From assembly GCF_963966145.1 (NCBI RefSeq), contig NC_091047.1, positions 13,454,001 through 13,518,000 on the forward strand: a DNA stretch of 64,000 nucleotides, read 5' to 3'. The first letter of the stretch is position 1, and every line of letters begins with the position of its first letter. Shown here one piece after another: positions 1 to 12,540 of the stretch. Below the pieces are notes generated by a model that was not told the origin of the DNA, did not search any database, and worked only from the letters and a program-made list of their open reading frames with translations. The translations under genes and the position numbers were made by a program. Source of the stretch: Tenebrio molitor (Eukaryota; Arthropoda; Insecta; Coleoptera; Tenebrionidae).

Positions 1-216
1 CTTATAGGATGTTCATTTAAATTTCTCCTCAAAGTTGGCGTTAAATAAAGAGTCAATTGTAAACGCATTACGGATTATGGATAACGGATCAGCTGTCTAA
101 ATCTAACCTCACTTTTTGCGTTGTTTGTGTTTTTACTTTTTACTCTGCAGACTGACGTGCAGTGACGAGCATTCACATCGACTCTTCAACACCAACTTCG
201 AGGAGAAATTTAAATG
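1..216. mobile_element. MITE family A, copy 1
   Basis: Inverted ends GTTCATTTAAATTTCTCCTC (left) and GAGGAGAAATTTAAATGAAT (right) face each other over about 30 bp. The middle contains CACTTTTTGCG and CTCTGCAGACTGA, also found in the copy at 4498-4630. The left edge may be cut by the window. Confidence 0.75.
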
Positions 217-488
217 AATACCCGACAGGACAGGTATCTGCCGGTCAAGATACCTAACAAAAGTTTTTTAAATTATAATTTAATTTGTTTGTAGAGTATG
301 ATCTAAATTTTAATAATCGAACCATGTTATCGTAACTTTCACATGATTAAAAAAAATATATACATAAGTATATCAAAGTGTGCTAATTTTGGTTTTAAAG
401 TTTTACAACCGAACGAAAATTGCTCATTTAAAAATTAAAATTAATCAGTGCTACACTAATCAGACACCTGTAGATATGATATTAAATA

Positions 489-645
489 ACAAGTGTTCAA
501 TTAATGTTCATCAAGTTAGCTTTGACTTTATTTTTTAAAAGACAACAACATCGTAAATTGAGTTGGTTAGACAAAGATAACGATAAAGATAACGATAAAG
601 ATCAAAGCCAACTTGATGAACTTTTCAATTGAATACCTGTTATAA
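489..645. mobile_element. Inverted-repeat element with internal ATAACGATAAAG repeat
   Basis: Left arm GTTCATCAAGTTAGCTTTGA and right arm TCAAAGCCAACTTGATGAAC are inverted copies. A 12-bp unit (ATAACGATAAAG) is repeated in tandem next to the right arm at about 577-601. Confidence 0.6.
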
Positions 646-863
646 GAGTACATGTATATTATGAAGGATTAAGAATGTATAATAAGTTGCCCATAGAAAT
701 TAAAAATTGTACAATTATGGTAAAATTTAAGCAGTCGTTACGTGTTTATGTCAGGGAAAATTTTTGAAATGATATAATGTATTATGTTATTATTTTTGTG
801 GGGGTTGTGGTGAATTTTCTTTGTATATAGCTGATTAGCTAATAAAGACATATTTTCGTATCC

Positions 864-1622
864 CACCTCTACCCGGCGGCACGGCAATTTTGCCGGAGTA
901 CATACACTATTACAGATAATACTATCAAGTAAATAGTGCAGTGCTTATCAACATAATTACCGGCGGCTCGCCTCCACATTTTGACTTTTTTGTGTTTTAT
1001 GTTCTGTGTCAATGTTAAGGAATTTCCTCACGATGTGACATGAGTATAATAATATACCTTTTTGAATTTCAACCACCAATATGTTCTCTAAGTCCAAAAT
1101 TTTTAAATTTTTAAAAAGAGATTGCGGTACTATTCCTGTTGCTGAAATTATAAATGGTAAAATCGATTTTTTTTTCTAAACACCAAAGATTTCTCATAGC
1201 AACGGAGAGTTCTAAATATTTATTAATTTTTGTATTATATGTCTGTGTTATATTGTGTGAATTTGGAACAGCTATATCTAAAAGATATGCTTGCTTTTGT
1301 TGTTTATTTAAAATAATAATGTCTGGTCTGTTATGCTGAATATGAATGTCAGTTAAAACTGTACGATCAAAATATAATTTGTAATTGTCATTTTCCAAAC
1401 AACTTTCTGGTTTATAAATATAATGTGGTTGTGTATCCTTTAATAAGTTGAATTTAACTGCTAAATTCATGTGTATAATTTTTGCGAATATATCATGACG
1501 TTTTTTATATTCGCTTTGAGCCAAAACGGTGCAAGAAGAAATTATGTGTTCAATGGTTTCCCCTTCAGTTCCGCAAATCCTACATTTATCAATGATCGAT
1601 TGTAAACCGCATATGTGTTTTT
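864..1622 (-). mobile_element. Non-LTR retrotransposon 3' end, copy 1 (restriction-like endonuclease type)
   Basis: This is a 5'-truncated LINE fragment in reverse orientation. The open part (about 1111-1620) encodes the end of the ORF: a Cys-Cys-His-Cys cluster (CRICGTEGETIEHIISSC), then RPDIIILNKQQ and LLDIAVP, which fit the PD...D core of the restriction-like endonuclease in R2/R4/Dong-class elements. Compared with the copy at 53639, one extra base in a T run near 1170-1178 shifts the frame and breaks the last third. The 3' UTR contains CCCGGCGGCACGGCAATTTT and ends near 864. Reverse transcriptase is absent, so the copy is dead. Confidence 0.8.
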
Positions 1623-1689
1623 TATAATTTCAAAAAAGACATATTATTATTATAATAAAAATGTTGTTACACAGTCTAGGACTGGTTTA

Positions 1690-1860
1690 CAAATCTATGA
1701 GGGGCGTGATGACCAACTCAATAGACCGGGACCAATGGCTTAACGTGACTTCCGAATCACGAGACAGAATATAGCCTTTTTTTTTTTTTAATTTCGCCCT
1801 GGGTCGGAATTGAACCCGCGACCCTCGCGTCCCTGAGCCAAAACGGACTCCCTTAGGCTA
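1690..1860 (-). mobile_element. tRNA-derived SINE-like element
   Basis: On the minus strand the sequence GGGTTCAATTCC is a good RNA polymerase III box B (the T-arm of a tRNA). It is followed by GACCCAGGG, an A-rich/T-rich run and a tail that reads TCGTGATTCGGAAGTCACG. This is the layout of a tRNA-derived SINE. Box A is not clear, and the boundaries are approximate. The flanking GGCTATATT / AATATAGCC is an inverted repeat. Confidence 0.5.
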
Positions 1861-2226
1861 TATTTTGTTTTGTGAATCATCATTTGTGAAAACTTATTTA
1901 ATACATTAATAGCATAATAGCTAAGTGTAATTTTTTTTAACTATAAAGTGTTATTTCTAGAGAACTATTTTGAAGCTTCTAATTTTAGAAAACGTATTGT
2001 TCATTCCCTGAATTTTCAGTTAGTTACACCGAATTTGATCGGTTTTATTGGTTTGGACGCCCACTTTAACTCACCTGCAAGTCAGTCCTGCAAGCTATTT
2101 CTAGCCAAGATTCCATAAAATGCCTTTAATGTCGTCAATCACTTCGTGTTCATTAGAGAGTGTTAAGGATTGTAAATGTTGTAAAGGTTCCCCCATATTT
2201 TTATTTCTGTTACTTTATGAGATATA

Positions 2227-2367
2227 GGCCCATATTCACCAACGCCATTTAAAGTTAACTGTAGGTTAAAATGCTTCGTTACTTATACTTAGATACCTAT
2301 TGTTGTAACAATGCTTTCGTATAATTTAACCTACAGTTAACTTTAAGTGGCGTTGGTGAATACGGCC
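2227..2367. mobile_element. MITE with 45-bp inverted ends
   Basis: Left GGCCCATATTCACCAACGCC and right (reversed) GGCCGTATTCACCAACGCCA continue into matching AGTTAACTGTAGGTTAAA. The whole 141-bp unit can fold into one hairpin. Confidence 0.7.
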
Positions 2368-3693
2368 GTCAGATACCTACTTTTTTAATTGCCTTTTAAA
2401 TCAAATTTATGATGTAGGATCAATGAAAATAGTACAAAGCTGATAAAAATTGGTGAGATTGTTCGTTTATCGTTCTGATATTGTAAAAGAAAATTCAAGT
2501 GAATTTATAAAACCGTTAATGAGTTATCACGATTTTAATTTTACACGTGTTCTTGTACGTGTAGAAAACATTTTTTAAGTTTTCTACATGTAGAACGGGG
2601 CTATTTAAAAGTTTACCATTTCGGCTATTTTGTAGAAGATTGTGTATCTAATACATCCTTAAAATGATGAATAAATTTATTCATAATCATAACTTTTAAC
2701 TATTAAACAGTAGTTGAAAGTTGTGGAAAATAGCAGATTCTGACACGAGTCTTATTCATAGCGCTTTTGAATGTTGAGAGGATAAAGGACAGCTTTAAGT
2801 TATAAAAGGATCCTAAAAAGTCAAGGGTGCATGGAAGTCGTTGTAAAACCACATTGTAATAAAATCCAATTGTTGGCCACAAAGTATTCAGCTTAATATT
2901 AAAAATAAAATGCCTTCTGTTCCCGTTTTGAAGAAATCTTTTTCTTTCATGCAATATGTATTTATATTTTCGATCAGCGTTTTCCAAATTGGTTTTTCGT
3001 GAAGTTTTAAAAAAAATCTTGAAATTTGAATATTTCTTGAGACTTAATTATTAATAACACTAATAAAGGTCTACTTTATCGATGTTTTATTTAGCTACGA
3101 TAAGTCTGATTGTTGCTCATTAAATGTTTTCTCAAACTGCTTGGCATAAACATTTGTATCAAAATAGGTAGTGATAACAAAGAAAGGATCAATAGAATTA
3201 AAATTTCATTATCAAAATAAAATTCATATTTGAATATTGTTATTCGTTCAAAAATAACATGTACATATATGTATTACAAGAATTCTTTTAATTTGTATCT
3301 TATACCTCAAAGCGGGCACTGCTTGACATTACTTCTCCAGTAATATCAAGCAGTGAAATTTTTTTACCATACACTTAAATAAACAAGATTTTTAATGACG
3401 ATAATAAATTTGTATCTTTTCAGTAAAGATGTCCATTTATAGATTAATAAATAACTAATAAAATAGATGGAATACTAACTACAAATGGCTTACTAACTAA
3501 GCTAACTTCAGTAGGTCAAAGTAGTAGACATCGATTTTAAAATTTGCAGTATTTTTCCGTATTTCAAAACATAACAGTTCCAAGATTTTTAATTATCAAA
3601 GTTCATTAAACAAGTTGTAAGTTATAATGAAGGACGTGTCTTTTAACTTGCTGTAATATGTTGCTGTTCATGGCGGAATACAGAAACTGCTAT

Positions 3694-3907
3694 AGTTTGT
3701 CCAGCGAGAGATTGGTTGACATAAAAATCACTAAATTCTACGTAGAGAAAGTAGTACCTAGCGCACGTAAAATTTGAAATATTTCATTCAAGCAGTAACA
3801 TTTTTGCCCTGAAATTATGCGGTAATTAATGTACTCTAATGCATTTTGTATTGTTGGGTTACAAGCCTACAATTTAAAATCTCCCAATCTCTCGCTGGAC
3901 AAAGTAT
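3694..3907. mobile_element. MITE family K, copy 1
   Basis: Ends read TTTGTCCAGCGAGAGATTGG and, reversed on the right, CTTTGTCCAGCGAGAGATTGG within its first 20 bases. The interior includes AAGCAGTAACATTTTTGCCC, shared in reverse orientation with 26412-26578. Confidence 0.75.
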
Positions 3908-3943
3908 ACCCGCTCTAACCTCATACTCGTACCTCATACCAAT

Positions 3944-4335
3944 ACCGAGTACCGTGGCCAAGCGCCTAGCGCGTCATTTTACATTCAGAAGGTTCCGGGT
4001 TCCAACCCCGGTGGTTTTTTTACAGAGATTTCCCCACATAATATCGTGGTATATCTCATATCACAGATAAGGCGAATGGTGGGTCAGTATCAACCTCTAA
4101 GTACCTACCACCTTCCTTCCGCACCCATCCTCACCATACCCATCCAGAATTTTCCCGTCAGTGTGGTTGAAAAGGCTCTGGAAAGCCTCAGCAGCCCGCC
4201 CCCCTTAGGGAGGGAATGAAAGGTATATCTTTTCTTTTCCTCACACCAATGGGGGCGCTGCCGCTCGGTAGTCGTTTGCGGAGTGTTTTGACTCCTTCCG
4301 TGGGCCGGCAACGTGACACTTCCAATGACTAACAG
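3944..4335 (+). mobile_element. tRNA-derived SINE-like element with GC-rich body
   Basis: It begins with a tRNA-like head: box A-like TGGCCAAGCGCCTAGCG and box B GGGTTCCAACCCCGG, followed by a T run. A GC-rich body with CCCGCCCCCC and GGGGGCGCTGCCGC follows, ending near GGGCCGGCAACG, a 3' motif seen in several insect SINEs. The base composition is very different from the surrounding AT-rich DNA. Short open frames here are by-products. Confidence 0.55.
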
Positions 4336-4497
4336 AGTAACATAATGAAATATTGCTGGAACATCAATGACCGGATAATTTAAAAATTAATTAAAAGAAT
4401 TGCTTAATTTTTTTTTAAATCAATCAAGATTCAGAATTTTCCTAAACACCTCAAACTGGTAAAATTCAAACAAAAGCAAAAAAATTCATACTTATTT

Positions 4498-4630
4498 CGG
4501 TGTTCATTTAAATTTATCCTCAAAGTTGGCGTCGATTGTGAATGCACCACTCAGTCTGCAGAGTAAAAACACACACAACGCAAAAAGTGAGGTGACGCCT
4601 ACTTTGAGGATAAATTTAAATGAACACCCG
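4498..4630. mobile_element. MITE family A, copy 2
   Basis: Inverted ends CGGTGTTCATTTAAATTTAT and (reversed) CGGGTGTTCATTTAAATTTA, with AAAGTTGGCGTC just inside. It is shorter than the copy at the window start and shares its GCAAAAAGTGAGGT and TCTGCAGAGT parts. Confidence 0.8.
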
Positions 4631-4796
4631 ATATTTGATCAAAAGAAATAAAAAAGCAATAGCCCAAAATGGCATTTCATGTGAATAGGGCATTTCAAAA
4701 CCATCAAAATTAATTTCAAAATTTCTAGATCAACATGGATTGAGAGATTTAGAAACACACAAAAAAGACTAAATTGTACTAATAGTTATTTATTTA

Positions 4797-5085
4797 ACGA
4801 GTTCGTGTGTAATTTGGGCTTTTTTTTGGCATGAGTGGGCCAGCTTAAAACTCAAGTGAATCGAGAGTTTTAAAGGTCCACGAGTGCCAAAAAAGCGCAA
4901 ATTACACAAGAACGAGTTGAATACAACGTTTTTTTGTTCGACGAGCCCCCCCAAAGGCTCCAAATGGCTGAAAATCTTTAAAATTAGCTTGACGTTTCGT
5001 TTTCACAAGTTTTCAAATTCATCAAAATCCGTTCACACAGGAGAAAATTCTCAAATTCTGACAGTGACGAACAAAAAATATATGT
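4797..5085. repeat. Dispersed repeat family I, copy 1
   Basis: Shares long blocks with 15536-15810, for example TTTAAAATTAGCTTGACGTT and GTTCACACAGGAGAAAATTC. The first part (GAGTGGGCCAGC ... GGTCCACGAGTGCC) is an imperfect palindrome, suggesting a DNA-transposon fragment. Confidence 0.7.
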
Positions 5086-5877
5086 TTCTCCAAAGTCCAA
5101 AATAAACATTGAATTCGTTTTTGATTTGTGAAGCTTGTTTGTGCCCTGTAATGCTTCGTTGATTTTTGCTGAATTTCTGGACCAACCTGTAAAGACTTTA
5201 AAATTTTAATAAAACATTAACTTCTCTAAATAAAAAAAGCTACATAATTTTTTACACCAAGTATCGTGAAAAATTCTGAAAAACATATAATTATATAAAG
5301 AGCGATCAAATTAATTTGTATTCGAGTTATCCATGAATCCGAAACCGTATGTCGTTACTTGAACTCAATGCTACAATAATCACAGCGCGAAACACAGTAA
5401 CCAAGGGAATCTGGAAGAATAAAAAACAATTAAAGAAACTATTAATTTTTCATTAGAAAATTAATTATCTTAAAAACAACAATATATTTTTCGAGAGAAC
5501 TATCAATATAAAAACATCAATAAAACTTTAAACCTATGTTTTACTCGTTTTTTACATTAAGAAGTCTTTTACTTTTAAACCATATCAATTCAGGACTCGC
5601 CTCGTTTTAGTTTTTTCCTTTGCATTTGGAAAGGAAATTACATACATATAGTCGTTAGTCGTCTGTATAACTTACATGAATCGCATGTCGCATTTTAACA
5701 CACCAAAGAAAAATGTGAAGAAGGAACTTAAGCGCTTAGAAACTTACTGTGTGAATCCCCCTTCTTGAACTCCATTAGACAAATCATCATTTTATTGATT
5801 AGCTAAGAAGTTGTCTCTAAGGGAGGAAAAAGTTCAAAATATACTTTTCATTTTATCCATATTATACCACAGAAGTA

Positions 5878-6902
5878 CAGAGTGATCAACAAGGACTGAA
5901 GCTGTTGGCAACAATGACAACATGATGAAAATTTCAGTGAATTTGGTAGCATTACATTTTCAGTTGTCAATTTTGACGGGCAAATTTAAACTTCAAAATC
6001 AAGTGTCATTTTTGTATCAATTTATTAACGAAAATGGTTTTTACACTAGAGCAAGACATTTTTATTGGTATGGCGTACTTTCGGACTGGAAATTTTGATG
6101 CTGCTAACGGTTGGCAGTATTCCACGGAGCACGGACAATACACCACCAACAAATGTTCCCCAAGCCAGTTGGTACTTTGAGCGGCGCGGTACCTTAGTCG
6201 CGTTTAGGCAGCATGAAGCATTGCACGAGATTGGTGCAACGTTACCTACAAACAGGTGATGTGAAAAAGGCAAAACCTACTGGTAGGACATCTACACTTA
6301 CAGAAGATGTAGTTGAGAATGTTCGAGGTAGAATGGAACAAAACCCTCGAAAGTCAGTGCGAAAGCTTTCACTCCAAACAGGCGTGATTCTTATGTAAAA
6401 CACACGCATCCAAAGTTTTTTGTTGGGCATGTTTAATGCAGGGCCTAATAATCCTTACCATTAAAAATCCCGTCATTCCTTTTCCTTACTTTACAGGCTT
6501 GTCATATGGAAGTTGGCTAACCATTTTAAAGAAGAAATTAAAGTTCCACCCTTACAAATTTTCCCGGATTTAATCCCTGCATCCCGCAGAGTTTCAGCTC
6601 GAAAATAATAACGCATAAAACATGTTTCTGTTTCTCAGGAGGGGCATGCGGGCACGGCCTGTCGCTTTTATGAATATCGAAACAGTGGGCCATTATTAAG
6701 TACCGCTAATTACATTTTATACTGTTTTTGATCGTTTTGTACGTATCGTGTTTTAAAACTACCAAATCGTAACATAACCTAAATTTTTTGACATTCACAA
6801 CTTGCAGCGGGTGCCAACACTGACGCACAAAAAAATTTCATACTTTGGGAATATTTTGCTGTCATTTGCTGCCAACAGCTTCAGTCCTTGTTGATCACGC
6901 TG
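5878..6902 (+). mobile_element. Deleted mariner-type DNA transposon with intact ends
   Basis: The 1,025-bp element has terminal inverted repeats CAGAGTGATCAACAAGGACT and (right end, reversed) CAGCGTGATCAACAAGGACT, which match over about 33 bp, and is flanked by TA on both sides as expected for Tc1/mariner. Inside, an ATG at 6034 starts MVFTLEQDIFIG. Reading in several shifted frames gives further transposase pieces: GRTSTLTEDVVENVRGRM, NPRKSVRKLS and TILKKKLKFHPYKF, the helix-turn-helix N-terminal region of mariner-like transposases. Frameshifts and stops are present and the catalytic DD(D/E) domain is absent, so it can only have moved in trans. Confidence 0.82.
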
Positions 6903-8627
6903 TAGAAAAAAAAAAGAAATACGTAATTATTCTCTAATTTGTATGATATGACACTTGAATTGATTACAATCGGATTCCACATTATGTTCATCTGACCCAT
7001 TAAACAGCTCATTCAAAAATTGCTTTATACAAAAAAGTTCAATTTTAATAATTATCATCTAGATCTAGAAGCTTCAAAATTTCCTTGTTAAGGCAACGAC
7101 GTAAGGATCGAACCATATTTTTTAATGAAACTTAAACTCAATCCAAAGAGAGGAGGTAAATAACGGGGAGAACAAGAGAAATACTTAGCACACTTTTAGA
7201 GCGGTATCTGCATCTTTCTTAGATTTTATTTAAACAACACAACGGAAACTTTTCACCAAAGACTGTTTTATTACCCCAAGGAATCCTGCTTTAGCAAAAA
7301 TGACTAACACTGTTACCTCGTTGAGTTAATCAATAGCACGTGTTATTTTAACAAGAGGACCAGTTGATTTAGATTTGCAATTTTTCTGTAAACATTTTCT
7401 TGTTTTTATCGACATTTGTTGTAATTTTTAGACTGCCGATATAAGTTCGTTAAAATCCGTTAGTTATAAGGAAATGTAGAAGTGTATTTGATTATGAATG
7501 AATGCTAATAGATTGTTCGAAATGAATTAGATTTAACAGAAAAATTGTCGGTTAGGAGAGTCGGTTTGAAATTTTATTAACATCCTGACAACTGACAAGA
7601 GCAAAGAAGAAATTTGTCATAAATTTATCAGAAGTAGGATTGGAAGAAAATTTGTAACACATTTCTTCTTCAAGGCTAGTTTCATGCTTAATCTGTCTAA
7701 AAAAAAATCAGTAAAGCTAGATAGAAAACATAAATGATTGATATCTGATGATCTAAAAGTTTTATCATCTATGATACTCATTCAATAAAAAAGCTACACA
7801 TGGGTTTCTCAGTTTCCGCTGTGAATGTGATGGCAAGGCCAAGGCTTTACATTGAGTTCAGAAGACTAGTTAGAAGCCAGCTGCAGCCAGAAGATAAACA
7901 ATTTCGCCAAATTTGTATTTAATTAATTTTAATGAATTAACTTAAAAGTGACGTAATATAAATTTTATTTATGTTATTCTTGCTTGGATTTATCCATCCA
8001 AATTGAAAATATATTTCAAAACTTTAACAATTTTTTATGATTTTAATTTCGCAGAATTGTGTTATGTATTATTTTCATTCTTCTTTTATTGCCATAACTG
8101 TTTTTATAGTTTAACCAATCTACTGCTTTAACACTCATAAAAACTTTTCGCTTATTCGTCAATGACCATGAGCTAATGTATCTGTAGAATTTGGTAATAC
8201 ATAAGTGTCTTTTATCATATTCTAACTTAAATATTTTTTATTTAATTCTTAAGTGAGCATCCAATGCTTGTAGATTAATTACTTTTCTTCAACATTTTTT
8301 TCTTCTTTACGCTTTTTTAGTTTTAATTTTATTTTTTAATTCTCCTGGGCTGTTGGAGACTGATCTGATTTTTTTCTTTGATTTAAGTATCTACATGCAT
8401 TGTAGATCTTGGTAGGCACAACGAATGTTAACTTTTTTTATATAATTTTTTAACGATTTTGAACGTCATGAATTTTGATAGGATTTTTAGCCTTTTTGTA
8501 CAATTCTGATGTGGTTTCTTTAAGTATCCAATTTTTGGTGGGTCATATCATGTGGGCACGGCAAACCGGCCGAGCACGTCGTTGCCGTCAGTAGCACGTG
8601 GTGATGTTGTCCTGTCGTTTGTTGCAG

Positions 8628-9140
8628 GGACGGCGGCGGGGACGGCGGAGAAAGACGCGGTGGAGCTCGGCGCGTGCCCAGTTTACGGCTAGCGAACGGC
8701 CGGGTGGCCGCGGCTCAGTCCGAAGAAGAGATCCGCTCGCCGCCGCCGCGCCGCTTAGCCAAGGATGACTCCATCAAGATCAGCATCGAGAACACCAACA
8801 CGTGCACCGACTCCTTGGTGACCGCACTCGATGACGAGACGCTCCTCATCGCGGACTACCTCTCCAACGACATGAATTACAAGGGCAGCGGCAAAGTCCA
8901 CTTCGGAGTGGACGATGTCTCGCTGTATGGCACCCCTAAGGAGGAACCGGGGCCCACTCCCCTCGGCTCGGCAGAAGCTGGCAAACAGAGCTTCATCAAG
9001 AACCAATTGCAAGCCCTTTTCCAGCCCACTGACAACAAACTAGCCATGAAACTCTTCGGCTCCAAGAAGGCCCTCATGAAAGAACGAATACGACAGAAGG
9101 CCGCCGGACACTGGGTCATCCATCCTTGCTCCAGCTTTCG
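8628..9140 (+). CDS. Ih: Ih (HCN-type) channel, exon for cytoplasmic N-terminus
   Basis: This exon encodes most of the cytoplasmic N-terminal region of the hyperpolarisation-activated cation channel. It opens after a TTGCAG acceptor and stays open to a GGTAAGT donor: 513 nt, starting with the last base of a codon and ending with the first two. The product begins with a Gly/Arg-rich stretch, then an acidic Ser/Thr-rich part, and ends in the conserved HCN block that leads into S1 (motifs NQLQALFQP, KLFGSKKA and AAGHWVIHPCSSF). The terminal CG plus the A opening the exon at 50255 restores Arg, giving SSFRFYWDL. An in-frame TGA at 8602 and the absence of an in-frame ATG before the middle of the exon mean the start codon is in an upstream exon I did not find. 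The exon is a GC-rich island in AT-rich DNA. Confidence 0.93.
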
Positions 9141-10258
9141 GTAAGTGACACTTTCTTCACACGCGAAAATTAGTGCAAACAGAACGAAACACACAAACTC
9201 AAGTTGACGCTTCACCGTCTTTAACAAATACAAACGTCGGGTTTGACAGCAAAAAGCCATTTAACTAATTAGGTTTAAACTCGAAGTAGTCACCGAATGG
9301 AAACATGATCAGGGGCATTTTAGCCACCAATCTAAATAAATTACAGCCTTGTACTTTACATACATTATCGGTGGCACTTACCAGAGTTAAACGCTTTTCA
9401 GGTTTTTAACAGGTGCTCTGAGTGAATTCATTATTTTGCCGCAAGTCAAAAATTAACCTGTCTTAACTGCATATTGCCAACTGCAAAACTCATAACAAAA
9501 CACAGGAAGTTGTTACTTTTTTACACCTTTATGCATGACAATTAATTAACCGTTCTTTGCCTTATGATAGAATATTAACATTATATTCAACAAATAATTT
9601 AAAAAATACAAAATAACCGTATTCAAATTAGGTAGAGACACTAACTTGTCTTGGATTCTATAGTTTCTGATAACACTTTTAATAACTTAAGTACGGTTCC
9701 CACGGCACAGATTTATCTGTGCATGAGAACTTAAAATGGTGGTGGTAAACGTCGTCATAAAAATGCGGCTTCTTCGGCGGGAAATTCTTCACAACAACTA
9801 ATAAAATTAAATACGTGTAATCGCAAAAATGGTAAGTGTTGGACCACCCTGTATAAGAAAATAAATGCGGATGGTGGTTCACAGTCCACTTTCATTATTT
9901 TTTTAAATCTCATGTTATAATGTCAACTCAAATGTTAATGTGAAAATTGAAAGTGGTGTGTTGTTGGGTGCTGTTGTTTAAATTATAAATCATTTAAACA
10001 TTACAAAATCATCATCAGTTATTTAAATAACACAAATTATTACTAATCATGATACTCGTATTTCTGATTATGAGCTTTTTTTATGTTATTGTATCGTTAC
10101 ACTTTTTTTTAAATTCGTAGTATACATATATGTATGTACATATCTTTATATTATTATTTGGACAACACTTACCTAATTATTTCTTATTCCAGAGATATCT
10201 CTACTTTTTTTATTTGTTTTAAGTTTTCGAAGCTTGTGAAGTCAAGATTTTGATTACT

Positions 10259-10674
10259 AATACATACATACAAAGATTACAAAGTGTCTATAAAAGAATG
10301 TATATCAAGAGTCCTGTGGAATTGTGCGGCTCTATAATTTTATCGTGTTGAACTACATCGAGCTGTTAAAGCCGTCAAATCATATGTCAACAGTCAAATG
10401 TTTAATTATTAAATCTTCGAGTCAGCTGTGAGTTCGACGGCTTAGTTGTTTCGCTTGTGGTTTTCTTCAGTTTTTCTACATTCTAATTGCTTTTCATCTT
10501 ACAGCAGTCTTCAGTATAAACCTGTCATTAATGGACTTACATAACCTCTGTTTTTCTATTTGGTACCACAATATGCTATTGAGCGGAAAAAATCAAATAC
10601 ATATATTCGAATTTCACAAGTCACTTGATGTGTGCTCTTTTATAGACCCTTTGTATTTGTATGTATGTACGTAA
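10259..10674. mobile_element. MITE with 50-bp inverted ends
   Basis: Left ACATACATACAAAGATTACA followed by AAGTGTCTATAAAAGA; right, reversed, reads ACATACATACAAATACAAAG then GGTCTATAAAAGAG. Arms are imperfect; no frame inside. Confidence 0.65.
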
Positions 10675-12540
10675 AACACGGCTGTCGGTTTTACTTTTAT
10701 AAAGTAAATGTTGTATGCATTTTAGATCTTTAACATTTGGAAATAAGAAAATATTTCATCAAAATATTTGTATTATTAAAAAGAAATACAAAAACTACAA
10801 ATTGAATTTTGTATTTTTATCTTTCCAACATAATTTTAATTTCTAAAGATGATAGATACTTGTTTGACCAGATCAATTAAGTTAAAAAATTGCTGTGTAC
10901 ATGGCACTCTAATTATAGTCTCAAATCTAAACAAGACACTTTTAGACAAAAATAGATCGGAGTTTCTATGAACCATGTCTTCAACCGTTTAAGAATTGTC
11001 CTTGAATGTAAGAAATTAATCTTAAATATGTAGTTGCGAAATTATGAAATCTCTAAGTTCCAGATATCAAATTAGTTCTCAGCAGAAGAAAAGAATTCGA
11101 ATGAGTTGATAACCAGTTTATTTTCCAAAATTTTTTTAAAAATGATTACAACAGCAGTAGTTTTAATAACATTCAATACAAGACAAACAACAAAAATAAA
11201 TCAAGTATTTTTTTTTTTAATCTATAATTGCTCCATAAAACGATTTTATGGAGACGATGAAATGTAACTAACAATCGAGTAAATATAAAGTTACACATAT
11301 AATGTTTTAAATTACAATAACATTTTTGTAATCTTTAGATTCCATTGACTTACTTCACACACATGTTGAATTTAACGCTTATTTTTTTCTGTCGTTAAAG
11401 ACAGTTAATGTAATTTATTACTTGGAAATATGTATTTTTTTCTTGTAGTTCCATAGAACAAGAGGTTAAGAAAATTTTGACGGTCTAAAATTTTTTTTTT
11501 AATTTAATTTCGGTTCGTAGTTTAAAAACAAAAAATTTTACCTTGTAGAAATGAAAGTGCACAATTGTAAGAATTTAAATTTACATTTAAAAATCCGTAG
11601 TCTGTGTTCACATTGGAGGTAACCGGCTGGATGTACGTTAAATTACAATTACTTCACGATATTACTCGTGTTAATCATTTACGAGAAAAAACGTATTTTT
11701 TACTCTGAAAAAGTTTAAAAACCTGAAGTAAGCGGATTGAGAAGTTACATACTTCTCAATAATTTCCTGGAGGTAAAAAACAGAAAATTCATAATTAAAA
11801 TCCAGGCTGTTTGTGCCAGAAGCTGTGTAAGAGTTTTAAAGCTTAGAGAACACTTCTAGTCTGATTAAGTTCACCTGTTATACAAGCGGCATGTTCATTT
11901 TGTAATTAAGTGGTAACCGGAAACTTGCAGACTTTGTAAGCAACATTTTGTTTTCGTTTAATTTACGAAACTCCGCAAGTACTACCGGCCTGAAAGTACT
12001 TATAGATTCTGGACTAACATTTAAATTAATTTTAATGAACTCATGAATAATTTTATCGTCCTGGGTCCTAGATGTTTTATTACACCCACAGCTAATTTTC
12101 TTTGAGTTTCGCTCAGCTTCGCCAATCTCAGTTTCAGTAAAAATGAAATTGTTTTATTTGCTTCACAAATACATTGCTCGATCTAGGCAACAACATAATT
12201 CAGATTTATTAGTCAATTTAAATTGATTAAGTTACAATCAATAAAGATTCACAAACTTAGTTCCTACAATGTGATTCTTCTGTTGTAAATCCTTCCTAGA
12301 AGGATAACAATCTAAATTTTAGCAATCACTAAAATGTATTTTTACGACACTTACTACTAGAAAACAATTTGATTCGAACGTCTTTAAATGTCGATAATTA
12401 AACCATCATTTTCACCGAAACAGAATGAATCCGAAATAAACGATGAAAGAAAATTACTCTCTCGCGGTGTACTTTTGAAAGTGTTTGTAAAAGTTTTCGA
12501 TCATTTATTAATAGAAAAATAAAGTTAGCGCATCTAAAAA

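Noticed and set aside
4105..4311. 68-codon minus-strand frame
   Set aside because: Lies in the GC-rich body of the SINE-like element.
8674..9144. Reading frame starting with GTG at 8674 as a complete 156-residue protein
   Set aside because: GTG is not a normal eukaryotic start, the frame is open further upstream to an AG acceptor, and it ends in a splice donor; it is an internal Ih exon.
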